From positions 2,111,001 to 2,175,000 of the forward strand of contig NZ_CP136422.1 in assembly GCF_034355335.1 (NCBI RefSeq): a DNA stretch of 64,000 nucleotides, given 5' to 3'. The notes under the pieces are model-generated. The model worked only from the letters and a program-made list of their open reading frames with translations, did no database searches and was not told the DNA's origin. This document shows, one piece after another, positions 1-8,680 of this stretch. The translations under genes and the position numbers were made by a program. The DNA comes from Blautia coccoides (lineage in GTDB: Bacteria; Bacillota; Clostridia; Lachnospirales; Lachnospiraceae). The stretch's first letter is position 1. Each line of letters begins with the position of its first letter.

Positions 1-1
1 G

Positions 2-1009
2 CTGATATTTTTTGAAGTCTTTCAGATACTTCAGCCTTATCTGAAGCTGCATTACTGGGAAAATGATGCACAGGTTGAGGCGGCCAAACTGAAACATATC
101 AACGATGCGGATGTGATGAATGGGTATCTGCCTTCGACAGAGAAGGAACGGATCGAAATTGCCCTGCCGGAAATCTGCAGAGATATGAATGAGGCATTAG
201 GAGTCAGCAAAGAGGAAACGGATAAGATGGCAGAACTTTTTCAGAAAGACGGATACAGCGAAAAAGAAATCATGAATTATCTGATGAAGCATTACGACTA
301 TATTAAGGTGGATTACTATTTCCAGGAGGCAGAACTCAGACAGGGAACTGCAGAAGAGGTGAATGCATATATAGACAAAAAATTCACCAGTATGCGGTAT
401 TCGGAATATGTGGGCAGAAAATTTGCTGATTTTGCAGGACTGTTTTTTGTCTTTTTCTCCTCAGTTTTGATGGCATTTTTATTTCTTCAGGATACAAGGA
501 AGAATATGTATGAACTGCTTCACACAAAGCCGGTATCGGCCTGGAAATATGTGACAGGGAAAATCGTGGGAGGTTTTACAGCACTTTTACTGCCGCTTGC
601 TGCTATGACCGCTGTTTTTACATTTTTATGTATGAAAAACGGAATAGAACAGGGATTTCCCGTAGCTGTGTGGGATTTATTTGCAGCGGATGTACTTTAT
701 ATCCTGCCAAACCTGCTTATGGTGATCTGCGTATATGCCCTGACCGCCCTTCTTTTTAAAAATCCCCTGCCGGCTGCCCCGCTGCTCATCCTTTATATGG
801 TTTATTCTAATATGGGCAGTATCGGACCGGACGGAACATATGGTTATTACGGAAGGCCTCTTGCTATCATGGTACGTTTTCCGGGGCTGTTTCTGGATAC
901 TGCACCGCCGCCGCTTGCCCTCATGAACCAGACCGTGCTTCTTTTTGTGTCGGCGGGAATCATATGGATATGTGTGAAATTATGGAAAAAAAGGAGGGTT
1001 TACGGGTGA
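2..1009 (+). CDS. ABC-2 type transporter permease, 5' end outside window
   Basis: Membrane subunit of an ABC-2 exporter. The reading frame is open to the left edge, so the true start lies outside the window. A soluble segment, roughly the first 170 residues seen and rich in charged helices, is followed by about five hydrophobic segments, among them one around GLFFVFFSSVLMAFLFL and later ones around ALLLPLAAMTAVFTFL and LMVICVYALTALLF. This pattern of a large extracytoplasmic loop plus membrane block fits ABC-2 permeases. The stop overlaps the GTG start of the next permease (GTGA), so the two are translationally coupled. Substrate unknown. Confidence 0.75.
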   Translation: MIFFEVFQILQPYLKLHYWENDAQVEAAKLKHINDADVMNGYLPSTEKERIEIALPEICRDMNEALGVSKEETDKMAELFQKDGYSEKEIMNYLMKHYDYIKVDYYFQEAELRQGTAEEVNAYIDKKFTSMRYSEYVGRKFADFAGLFFVFFSSVLMAFLFLQDTRKNMYELLHTKPVSAWKYVTGKIVGGFTALLLPLAAMTAVFTFLCMKNGIEQGFPVAVWDLFAADVLYILPNLLMVICVYALTALLFKNPLPAAPLLILYMVYSNMGSIGPDGTYGYYGRPLAIMVRFPGLFLDTAPPPLALMNQTVLLFVSAGIIWICVKLWKKRRVYG

Positions 1010-1674
1010 AAGAGATTAAAATAAGCCTGCCATTGTATAAAATCCTCTGCGCCTTTTTCTTTGTCCTGATCCTGGCAATAGTAAGGGGCGTCACGGATGT
1101 AAATGAGATCGGGCCGACGATCGACACTTATATAGCGATTCTTGCCCTTGTCCTGTGCGCAGATACCTGTTACCAGGAGGTACCGGGGGGAGGTTGGGAG
1201 ATTCTTGCAATAAAGCCTAAAAAGCAGCAGAGGAAGACCATCCTCAGACGCTTTGCTGTCCAGTATTTATTTATAATATGCGTGGCAGCGGCAGGGTATG
1301 GATTGTTTTACATTATACAGCAGCCATATATAAGAGAAAAAGGGTTTTATTATTTTGCGGCCGCTATGGGGGCATCAGCAGCCAGTATTGTTTTATTCGG
1401 AGCTGTTTCGGCGCTTCTCTCCAAAATGACCGGCAGCCTTTGGGGAGCAATCGGGGCATCAGCGGCGCTTTGGTTTTTTCTTATATCAAGCTGGGCTGAA
1501 AAGCTGCCCCCTTTCTTCCAGATATTCGCATTTGGCAGCAGGAATATGGAGGAAGGGGAGCTGTGGTGGATAACCGGAAAGGTAACGGCACTGATTCTTG
1601 GAGGTGTCTGTATGGGGGCATTGGGAAATTTTGGCGGATATGCGGGAAAAGCAGGGAAGAAAGGAAAAAGGTGA
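1006..1674 (+). CDS. ABC transporter membrane subunit
   Basis: 222-residue membrane protein with about six hydrophobic segments, second permease of the same transporter. I chose the GTG at 1006 over the upstream ATG at 964 because AAGGAGG (991-997) sits at the right distance and the GTG overlaps the preceding stop. It ends 4 bases before the ATPase start, so permease-permease-ATPase form one operon. No recognised domain beyond the membrane segments; the assignment to the transporter rests mostly on position. Confidence 0.65.
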   Translation: MKEIKISLPLYKILCAFFFVLILAIVRGVTDVNEIGPTIDTYIAILALVLCADTCYQEVPGGGWEILAIKPKKQQRKTILRRFAVQYLFIICVAAAGYGLFYIIQQPYIREKGFYYFAAAMGASAASIVLFGAVSALLSKMTGSLWGAIGASAALWFFLISSWAEKLPPFFQIFAFGSRNMEEGELWWITGKVTALILGGVCMGALGNFGGYAGKAGKKGKR

Positions 1675-1678
1675 AGAT

Positions 1679-2548
1679 ATGTCAGTTAAGATAGATAATG
1701 TTACAGTCAGATTTCAAAAGGATGTAAAGGTATTGGATGATATTTCATTTACTATTCCATCCGGCGTATATGGTCTTTTAGGAGAGAACGGGGCAGGAAA
1801 GACAACACTTATGCGGGTACTGGCAACGTTGTTAAAGCCATCGGCGGGGGATGTTATGATAAATAATATGGTGTATCGGGAGAGCAATTATCCTTTCATA
1901 CAGAAAAAGATCGGATATCTGCCACAGGAGCTTTCCCTGTACCCCAATCTGACAGTCCGGGAATGCCTGGAGTATCTGGGGGAACTGTCCGGTATACCGA
2001 AAGGGGAATGCAGACAAAGAGTGGATCATTATCTGAAAATGACCAGTTTGGAGGAACATCAGAAAAAGAAAATGAAACATCTGTCCGGTGGTATGAAGCG
2101 GAGAGTTGGCCTGATCCAGGCACTTTTAAATGAACCGGAGTTTCTTATTGTGGATGAGCCGACAACTGGGCTTGACCCGGAGGAGAGGATACGTATCAGA
2201 AATCTTCTGGTGGAGTTTGCGGTGGGAAGAACGGTTTTATTTTCCACACATGTGGTAGAGGATTTGGCGGCAACCTGCAGCCGGCTGACTGTGCTCAAAA
2301 AGGGAAAAATGCTTTACAGCGGTTCCGTGAAAGAACTGCTGAAATTGGCAGAAGGTCATGTCTGGATTTGCGAAACACAAGAGGAGCAGCAGGTGCGCCT
2401 GTTGGAACAGAAATACCATGTTTCATCTAAACAGATTCAGGAGGATGGCATGACCGTCCGTGTGATCAGCCCGGTAAAACCGGATGTGCCGTGCAGTCAG
2501 GCAAAGGTGACGTTGGAAGACGCGTATATATATGTGTCGAATTTTTAG
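1679..2548 (+). CDS. ABC transporter ATP-binding protein
   Basis: 289-residue ATPase that powers the two preceding permeases. Walker A is GENGAGKTT (about residue 36), the Q-loop lies near GYLPQELSLYP, the signature is LSGGMKRR, Walker B is FLIVDEPTTGLDP, and the switch His is in FSTHVVEDL. The C-terminal ~80 residues are a family-typical extension without motifs. The start is the ATG after AAAGGTGAAG; an in-frame ATG at 1598 would overlap the permease by about 75 bases and lacks a ribosome binding site. The closest general type is the CcmA/DrrA-like ATPases of ABC-2 exporters. Confidence 0.9.
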   Translation: MSVKIDNVTVRFQKDVKVLDDISFTIPSGVYGLLGENGAGKTTLMRVLATLLKPSAGDVMINNMVYRESNYPFIQKKIGYLPQELSLYPNLTVRECLEYLGELSGIPKGECRQRVDHYLKMTSLEEHQKKKMKHLSGGMKRRVGLIQALLNEPEFLIVDEPTTGLDPEERIRIRNLLVEFAVGRTVLFSTHVVEDLAATCSRLTVLKKGKMLYSGSVKELLKLAEGHVWICETQEEQQVRLLEQKYHVSSKQIQEDGMTVRVISPVKPDVPCSQAKVTLEDAYIYVSNF

Positions 2549-2581
2549 ACTTACCGGATGTTCCGGGAATATAAAAGCAAA

Positions 2582-2612
2582 CAGGCCGCGGTTTTATAGA
2601 TACCGCGGCCTG
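2582..2612. terminator. bidirectional terminator hairpin
   Basis: Perfect 11-bp inverted repeat CAGGCCGCGGT / ACCGCGGCCTG with a 9-nt loop, between the convergent ABC ATPase and HtrA genes. On the minus strand it is followed by a T-rich run (TTTGCTTTTAT); the plus side has only a weak T run. Confidence 0.75.
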
Positions 2613-2641
2613 CTTGCTTTCTATGACGTGAGCCGATATCA

Positions 2642-4075
2642 TCAGCGGAAATTATTCATCGCCGGAGATGGAGAATTATCTTTCTGGCTGTTTCCCGAAT
2701 CTGTGCTGTTACCAAGAGTGACAGAGATAGTTTTTTCTTCATAACTGTTGTTCTGACCGGGAACCTGCAGTGTTACATCCACGGTTTCGCCCGTCTTGTA
2801 ATACTGGAGCAGATTCTGGAGCTGACTGGCTGCGGTGATGGATTCACCGTCAAATTTTGTCAGGACACTGCCGGAGGTGATGCCGGCTTTTTCTGCTGCG
2901 CTTCCGGCGGTGACAGATGAGATATATACACCTTTTGGAAGACCGTATATTTCCTCAGCCTCACTTGTTACATCTGCACCCTTGATTCCCAGACTTCCCT
3001 GGTCACCCTCAGCAACTTTTTCACGGGTTGTTTTGTTCATCAGGTTTTCTATAATATCAGATGCTCTTGACATTGGAATTGCGTAGCCCATGCCTTCCAC
3101 TGCTGTGGATGCCAGTTTTGCAGAGTTGATCCCAATGACTTCACCATTCATATTGAGTAGTGCACCTCCGCTGTTTCCGGGGTTGATAGCTGCGTCTGTC
3201 TGGATGTAAGTAGCAGCGTTGGAGTCGTCTGTGTTTGTATCAGCCGCTGAAGAAGTTTCGGAGAGAGTACGGTTCACAGCACTTACGATACCTGTTGTGA
3301 CGGACTGACCATAACCCAGTGCATTGCCGATAGCCACAACCTGCTCGCCTACCTTCAGGGAGTCAGAATCACCGATATTGGCGACCGCGATAGCTGACAT
3401 AGTTTCATCGGAGATGCTGTCCAGAGGAACAGCGATAACTGCTAAATCGTTGTCAGCGTCAGTTCCTTTTACCTTTGCTTCCAGTACATTATTGTCAATA
3501 AAACATGCGGAAAGGGTATCCGCGCCTTCCACAACGTGATTGTTTGTCACGATCAAAAGCTCTGTGTCATTTTTTCCTATGATGATACCGGAACCCTGGC
3601 TTTCTGTTTCCTGAGTCTGCGGATAACCACCGTATCCAAACTGACTAAAATAATTCTGAACCTCCTGGACCGATTTATTGGTTATGGAGACAATGGACGG
3701 CATGGCTGCCGCTGCAATAGAAGATACGTCCATACTTCCTGTATTGCTGCCTGAGCCTTGGGAAACCGCTGTTGTTTTCAAAAGGCTTGCCTTTGAATCA
3801 CTGCTCCCGGAAGCTGATTTTGCAGAGGCTGATGAAGAATTGGCTGTGTAAATATGATTTACTGCCTGAAAAGAACCAGCCGCCACAGAACCGAACAGAA
3901 CAGCACTAAGAGTCAGGGAACCAATCCGTTTTGCAAGGCTTTTCTTTTTGCTTTTGCTGTGCTTGGAAGGCTTTTTGTCAGGATCCGGAGATGATGCGGA
4001 GCCTTCAGAAAAGACCGGGTAATGGGACAGTTCATTGTTGTTGTTATCTGAATTAAAATCGTAATAGTTTGACAT
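2642..4075 (-). CDS. htrA: HtrA/DegP-type serine protease, membrane anchored
   Basis: 477-residue S1C protease for envelope protein quality control. There is a ~50-residue cytoplasmic N terminus rich in Lys and Ser, one membrane segment (about 52-70), a Ser/Ala-rich linker, then the trypsin-like domain with catalytic His180 (TNNHVVEGA), Asp210 (DNDLAV) and Ser302 (NPGNSGGALL), and one PDZ domain (about 370-455). The start is supported by GAGGAGG 8 bases upstream. Length and single PDZ match Firmicute HtrA. It stands alone, without a visible CssRS-type regulator nearby. Confidence 0.95.
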   Translation of the reverse strand: MSNYYDFNSDNNNNELSHYPVFSEGSASSPDPDKKPSKHSKSKKKSLAKRIGSLTLSAVLFGSVAAGSFQAVNHIYTANSSSASAKSASGSSDSKASLLKTTAVSQGSGSNTGSMDVSSIAAAAMPSIVSITNKSVQEVQNYFSQFGYGGYPQTQETESQGSGIIIGKNDTELLIVTNNHVVEGADTLSACFIDNNVLEAKVKGTDADNDLAVIAVPLDSISDETMSAIAVANIGDSDSLKVGEQVVAIGNALGYGQSVTTGIVSAVNRTLSETSSAADTNTDDSNAATYIQTDAAINPGNSGGALLNMNGEVIGINSAKLASTAVEGMGYAIPMSRASDIIENLMNKTTREKVAEGDQGSLGIKGADVTSEAEEIYGLPKGVYISSVTAGSAAEKAGITSGSVLTKFDGESITAASQLQNLLQYYKTGETVDVTLQVPGQNNSYEEKTISVTLGNSTDSGNSQKDNSPSPAMNNFR

Positions 4076-4377
4076 AAGAATTCCTCCTCAATTTGCATTT
4101 ATTATTTATTTGGTGTGTTTGTATTTGGTATCTCTTTGTTTATGTCTATAGCATATCGGATAATTGTGGCGAAATTGTCGTGATTCTGTGATAAAATTGA
4201 GGAGAAAGTGTGTAAATTTGGTGAAATGCTTTTGACAGTGATTGATGCAGTAGTTCGACAAAAGTTCCGTTGTCAATGGCGGTTCCCCATGAAATTTTGC
4301 CTGCGCTCCTGAAGAGCCTGGATAGTTACGAATAAAGATTTGATCCAGTGGAATACTGACTGAGAGGTGGAAAATAC

Positions 4378-5025
4378 ATGACTGATAGGAAAAAAAGCCG
4401 ATGGGAACTCTACCAGAATATGGAGTATCATTTAGTGAAAGATATACAGCCATCCTGTTATCTGAATGAAATCTATGAGGATCCGGATTTTCAGAAGTAT
4501 CCGTTTGATATGCTGCATAAGTTGAAAAGCGTTGAGCAATCCCCTAAATATCATCCGGAAGGAAACGTATGGAATCATACACTTCTTGTTGTAAATGAGG
4601 CGGCAAGAGTAAGAAACAAGAGCAAAAATCCTTTAGCTTTTATGTGGGCAGCTATGCTTCATGACATTGGAAAAGCAAGAAAAACAAGAAACAGAAATGG
4701 AAAAATCACAGCGTATGACCATGATAAAGCGGGCGCAGTTCTGGCATGTGAATTTCTCACTCAGTTTGCGAAGGAACAGGCGTTTATTGATGAGGTTTCA
4801 CAGTTGATCCGATATCATATGCAGATTTTGTATGTGGTAAACGGCCTTCGTTTTGCAGATATTGAGGGAATGAAACAACATACAGATATAAATGAGGTGG
4901 CACTGCTGGGACTGTGTGATAGATTGGGGAGAGCGGGCAGCAGGAGAAAAGAGGAAGAAAATAATATCAGGATTTTTTTACAGGCATGTAACTCTTTTTC
5001 TGCAAATAATAAAACCAGGAGGTAA
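4378..5025 (+). CDS. HD-domain phosphohydrolase-like protein
   Basis: 215-residue cytoplasmic protein with an HDIG-type metal-dependent phosphohydrolase domain: metal ligands are suggested by the His in VWNHTLLV, the HD pair in MLHDIGKARK, a downstream YDHDKAG and IRYHMQI. The pattern resembles the HD domain attached to CCA-adding tRNA nucleotidyltransferases, but no nucleotidyltransferase domain is present. Ribosome binding site GAGAGGTGG precedes the ATG. The substrate cannot be told from sequence. Confidence 0.8.
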   Translation: MTDRKKSRWELYQNMEYHLVKDIQPSCYLNEIYEDPDFQKYPFDMLHKLKSVEQSPKYHPEGNVWNHTLLVVNEAARVRNKSKNPLAFMWAAMLHDIGKARKTRNRNGKITAYDHDKAGAVLACEFLTQFAKEQAFIDEVSQLIRYHMQILYVVNGLRFADIEGMKQHTDINEVALLGLCDRLGRAGSRRKEEENNIRIFLQACNSFSANNKTRR

Positions 5026-5032
5026 TACTATC

Positions 5033-5098
5033 ATGGCGAAAGCAGGAATGAAACGTCCTGACCCTAAAGGGCAGCAGAGTAAAGAGAGTGATCAAGTT
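5033..5098 (+). pseudogene. small conserved ORF beginning MAKAGMKRPDP, apparently truncated
   Basis: An ATG 7 bases after the HD gene, with a strong ribosome binding site (CCAGGAGG), opens a frame starting MAKAGMKRPDPKGQQSKES. From memory, short proteins with this kind of start (MAKAGMRRPDP...) recur in gut Firmicutes. After about 22 codons the frame runs into a terminator-like hairpin and then antisense to the next gene, stopping at 5293. I read this as an intact start fused to unrelated sequence, so a 3'-truncated remnant; the end given is approximate. An 86-residue product is formally possible. Confidence 0.4.
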
Positions 5099-5113
5099 TT
5101 GCGGATACGCAGC

Positions 5114-5143
5114 AGGCTGCACACGGGAGATCGTGTGCAGCCT
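5114..5143. terminator. hairpin between convergent genes
   Basis: Perfect 12-bp inverted repeat AGGCTGCACACG / CGTGTGCAGCCT with a 6-nt loop. No clear T run on either side, so it is a strong hairpin but only a weak intrinsic terminator. It lies between the HD-domain gene and the opposing acetyltransferase. Confidence 0.55.
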
Positions 5144-5158
5144 CTAAAATGCAGCCTC

Positions 5159-5632
5159 TCAGAACCGGTATTCCATAATGAACTCTTCATCTTTGTCAAT
5201 GACTGGCTTAAATCCGACTTTTTGATACATATGCAGCGCATAATTATCTTTTTGTACAGACAGGGAAGCTCTTTTATATCCCTTGTTTCTTAATAATTCA
5301 AGCATCTGTTTCATAAGTTCTGTACCGATGCCGCATCCCCTATACTCTTTGAAAAGGGATATGGCAAATTCAGGTGTCTCGTCATCCAAATCTCCGTAGC
5401 CATGGATATTCCTTACCCAGACTGCGCCAACCACCTGTTCGTCAGCCTCTGCGCACAGACAGGCATCATCTTTCAAGGTACCGAAATCCTGAATATAGAC
5501 CTGCAGATCAGGCTGGCTGATTATAGTCCTGGGAAGCAGTTCTTCCCCTTCCCGCTGGAAAATAGACTCATACAAAAATTTTGCAAGGAGCGGATATTCC
5601 TGTGGGTACATCTCTCTGATAATATATTCCAT
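5159..5632 (-). CDS. GNAT-family N-acetyltransferase
   Basis: 157-residue single-domain GNAT acetyltransferase. The acetyl-CoA pyrophosphate-binding signature is visible in LFKEYRGCGIGTELM (motif A, R-G-x-G-I-G-T), preceded by the strand around EFAISLF and followed by the typical C-terminal ALHMYQKVGF. GGAGGT lies 7 bases before the ATG. Substrate unknown; its C-terminal half faces the truncated small ORF on the other strand. Confidence 0.85.
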   Translation of the reverse strand: MEYIIREMYPQEYPLLAKFLYESIFQREGEELLPRTIISQPDLQVYIQDFGTLKDDACLCAEADEQVVGAVWVRNIHGYGDLDDETPEFAISLFKEYRGCGIGTELMKQMLELLRNKGYKRASLSVQKDNYALHMYQKVGFKPVIDKDEEFIMEYRF

Positions 5633-6223
5633 AAATACCTCCGTTTTTATAAGCGATCATCTAGAAAACATTCTTACTTCCACACATACGGATTCCTCCC
5701 TATATAGTCAAGTGTTTTTTCCTTATTTTTCAAGGAATTTTTAGTTACATATCTCAGATGAATGAGCCGTGAAGATGGGTATTTCTGTGTATCTGGTACG
5801 AAAATAGCTGATTTTGGGCATACAAAATAAAACGTCTCATTATTCCGCTTTATATGGCCTTGTGTATGCCCCTCCATCTATGGCAGCTTACCTCCCGTGT
5901 CTACCAGGATCATCCCACCTGTCGGTGTGAGTCCTAACTTCCTTCGTTCTGCCTGCCCATATCCAGGGTGTCAGCTTAGCTCCTTTGCAGGGTCTTGCCC
6001 TATGGTATTTATTTCTGCCGACTACTGGCTCATTCTTTATTTTAAGTCTTACTGACCTGTTAATATCCTTCCTGTACCGGCACCTTTCGGTGGACGTTTT
6101 TCCGGTCCATCCCTGATATTTCCAGCTTTTCTGTCATAGCTGGATTCAGCTTTCAATCCTCTTTGAAAGTTCAATCCAACCATGACAGAGCAGTGCTTTT
6201 AGTACTTGGATCGTTTGGTTTCG
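5633..6223. other. noncoding 3' flank of IS110 element
   Basis: No convincing gene. A 67-codon minus-strand frame (5674-5877) has a poorly placed ribosome binding site and no recognised domain. The part from about 5880 to 6223 lies just downstream of the transposase stop and contains several short inverted repeats (for example around CACCTTTCGGTG near 6081) and the long hairpin listed separately. It is probably the noncoding end of the element, where some IS110 relatives encode their guide RNA. Confidence 0.5.
6131..6188 (-). ncRNA. candidate structured RNA at 3' side of IS110 transposase
   Basis: A long imperfect hairpin: left arm from 6131 (CTGTCATAGCTGGATT...) and right arm ending at 6188 (...CAATCCAACCATGACAG), about 22 of 26 positions pairing around a short loop. 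Two of the four mismatched positions are G-U compatible when read on the minus strand, the transposase strand. It begins 36 bases after the transposase stop. IS110/IS1111 elements are known to carry a guide (bridge or seek) RNA in a noncoding end; assignment here is inference. Confidence 0.4.
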
Positions 6224-7510
6224 TTATGCTGTCTGCATCTGCGGATGCTTGATATCACCCAGCAGCCTTGCAGCGTCATAATCGACTCCTTTTGTCAGGA
6301 TCGTATAAAACACCCTGATCACCTTACATGCCACTGCCACTACTGACTGCATCTTTTTCAGCGGATTCTCTTTTCTCGTCCGATAGTATTCATGGATCTC
6401 TCGAAATTCCGCATTCTTTCCGACTAGTGATATCGCCGCTTCATACAGTACATATCTCAGTCGTTTTCTTCCTCGGTAGCTGATACGGCTCTCTCCATTA
6501 TGCTTGCCTGAATCGTTCGCCACGATCGCATAGCCTGCAAGCTTTTGCAGCTGTTTGGGGTTGTCAAAACGTCTAATGTCGCCCACCTCTGCAATAAATC
6601 CACTTACTGTCACCATACCGATCCCTTTGATCTCCAGCAGCTTATCTATATATGGTATTTCTTTCAGCTTACCTTCTATCTTTTGCACCAGTTCTTCCAG
6701 TCTTGATGTATATACATCCATGTCGTCCAGCAGATTTTTCAGTTCCATTCTCGCTGCCTCCGGTGCTTCCTTACTGCCTACGCTGTGCTCTGCAGCTGAT
6801 ACCAGGGTCTTTGCCCTCTTCATTCCAGCCCCTCTCAGCTTTGCGTCTCTCCAGATCTGGTTTACACCTTCCACGCCCAACTTCCCGATGTCCTCCGGCA
6901 GCGGCGCTGCCTTCAGTATCATCCGCCCGCTGACTGCCTTTAAATCCCTATAAACGTCTTTGTATTCAGGAAAGTAAATGGCAAACCATCTGGCAATGCG
7001 GTTCTTGATCCGGGTAACTTCCTCCTGTGTCTGGAAGCGTAGATTGGATAAGCTTCTCATCTCTGCATAAATCCCGGTTGGTATATAAGGGTAGGAAAAA
7101 CGTCCCTCATTCACCAGTGCGGCAATCGTCTTTGGATCTTTGCGGTCATTTTTATTAGGATTGTTATCATCCAGTTCCTTGGATTTCTTGACATGATGGG
7201 GATTTACATGCACAGGTTTCATTCCGTTGTCCTGCAGGAACTTTCCTAAAGCGAACCAATAGTGTCCTGTTGGCTCCATTCCGGGAATTACAGCGGTTTT
7301 ACCATTCTTTTCTTGTATTTCCTCGATCCATGCCTTAAATGTAAGGAACCCTGCTTGTGTATTGCTGAAAATCAAAGGTTTTCTGGTAAACTCGAAATTT
7401 CTCCAGTCAAATGCTCTCGCATAGTGCGTTTCGCTTCCGACATCAATACCAACGATCAAAGTTTTTTCAGTTATGGATGCAATTTTTGTGTTCTGTGTGT
7501 TACAATTCAT
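6224..7510 (-). mobile_element. IS110-family transposase (element 1)
   Basis: 428-residue DEDD recombinase of an IS110-family insertion sequence. N-terminal RuvC-like domain: Asp in LIVGIDVGSETHYA, Glu in GMEPTGHYW, acidic pair in KNDRKDPKTIA. C-terminal Transposase_20 domain with helix-hairpin LLEIKGIGMVTVSGFIAEVG and the serine-bearing SGKHNGESRISYRGRKRLR block. Full length for the family, so probably active. GAGGTAT upstream supports the start. The element sits between two acetyltransferase genes; IS110 elements lack classical terminal inverted repeats, so the ends are not defined here. Confidence 0.93.
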
Positions 7511-7515
7511 TTTAG

Positions 7516-7584
7516 ATACCTCTCTGTTTAATAAGATTTTATACTAACCGCCAAAGTCAGTAATCTTATTTTACACTGAGGTAT
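7516..7584 (-). promoter_or_regulatory. nested hairpin burying the transposase ribosome binding site
   Basis: On the transposase strand the leader reads ATACCTC - 7 nt - AATAAGATT - 23-nt loop - AATCTTATT - 7 nt - GAGGTAT - CTAAA - ATG. Both stems (7 and 9 bp) are perfect and the internal loop is symmetric. The outer 3' strand GAGGTAT is the Shine-Dalgarno sequence of the transposase, so folding would block its translation. The internal-loop-in-stem shape also recalls bridge RNA binding loops of IS110 elements. Confidence 0.55.
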
Positions 7585-7865
7585 TTTTTTCTCAACCTTC
7601 TTTCTTGGAATTCCCTATATTTGAATTATACAGGAAGCTCCTTTTCATATAAAATCATTGTATCAGCCGGTTTGTCACTTGTCCAGAAGTAGATGATAAT
7701 TGACAGCTATGCTGTAAAACACGGCGGTTTTATGTTAAAATATATGATGACTATTCTGTAGGCCTGCGCAGTTACTGCGCTGACCAAAGGAAAATGTTGG
7801 CGGACAAGCAGAAAGCTCATCACCAAAGGTGATTAGGTACAGAAGGACTGCAATAGGAGGATCAT

Positions 7866-8453
7866 ATGGAACAAAGTCGAGAAATTCAATATACAGAATT
7901 AAGGAAAACAGATGCCTGCATTTATGATGAAGTTGAAATGAAGGTTCCTGTCAAGGAAATATATGAAGTGGAAATAAAAGATTTGAGCGGCATCACGTTT
8001 CAAAAAAGAGATACAGTGCCATATGTAAAAGATTTTTCCGGTGATGCCAATTTTAAAAGGTGGAATCAGCAGTTTGATCTGTCAAATTGGCATTTTTTCA
8101 TGGCCTTTGATGGGGAGAAGCCAGTGGGAGGGGCAGTGTTGTGCAGCCATTCTGCGGAGCTTCATATGTTGGAGGGCCGGGAAGATCTGGGGGTTCTGTG
8201 GGATATCCGTGTGGATTCTTCCTATAAAAGACGCGGTGTGGGCGGAAAACTGTTTTGTATGGTAAAAACAAAAGCCATAGAACTGGGACTTAACCAGCTC
8301 AAAATTGAATGTCAGAATAACAATGTTCCGGCAGTGGATTTTTATTTCCGACAGGGTGCTCATTTAGGCGCTATCAACCGGTATGCCTATTATGGGGACG
8401 AAGATGCGGCAGAGGAGGTTCAGCTTTTATTATATTTGGATTTGACAAGATAA
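7866..8453 (+). CDS. GNAT acetyltransferase, streptothricin acetyltransferase-like
   Basis: 195-residue acetyltransferase. Motif A is LWDIRVDSSYKRRGVGGKLF, followed by LKIECQNNNVPAVDFYFRQG and AINRYAYYG with a C-terminal EEVQLLLYLDL; this combination is typical of the SatA/Sat4/Nat streptothricin acetyltransferases. ATAGGAGGATC precedes the ATG. It could detoxify streptothricin-like antibiotics or act on another amine; the family is widespread in Firmicutes and not all members confer resistance. It lies immediately beyond the IS110 element, so mobilisation with it is possible but unproven. Confidence 0.8.
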   Translation: MEQSREIQYTELRKTDACIYDEVEMKVPVKEIYEVEIKDLSGITFQKRDTVPYVKDFSGDANFKRWNQQFDLSNWHFFMAFDGEKPVGGAVLCSHSAELHMLEGREDLGVLWDIRVDSSYKRRGVGGKLFCMVKTKAIELGLNQLKIECQNNNVPAVDFYFRQGAHLGAINRYAYYGDEDAAEEVQLLLYLDLTR

Positions 8454-8458
8454 CAGAA

Positions 8459-8506
8459 AGCAGTTTTGGGCAGGGAGAGTAAGTTTAATCCGTGCCCAAA
8501 ACTGCT
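8459..8506. terminator. perfect 14-bp hairpin after acetyltransferase
   Basis: AGCAGTTTTGGGCA (8459-8472) pairs exactly with TGCCCAAAACTGCT (8493-8506) across a 20-nt loop. It starts 6 bases after the stop codon of the acetyltransferase. A T run is missing, so termination would depend on hairpin strength. Confidence 0.5.
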
Positions 8507-8680
8507 CTACATGCTGATACACCTGTCTGAACCGCTTTGATCGGGAATGTATGATGTAGTAAAGCACTATAAGACCCGGGTAAGGAACTTTCGATAACTG
8601 TTTTTTGCAGTATTAGTCGGAAGCTTCTTACCAAAGAACAGCATCGCGTATGGGGAGGCCGGCACACCTATTAAAGGCTG

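Noticed and set aside
5674..5877. 67-codon minus-strand frame in IS110 flank
   Set aside because: Ribosome binding site too far from the ATG, no family recognised; kept only as a note.
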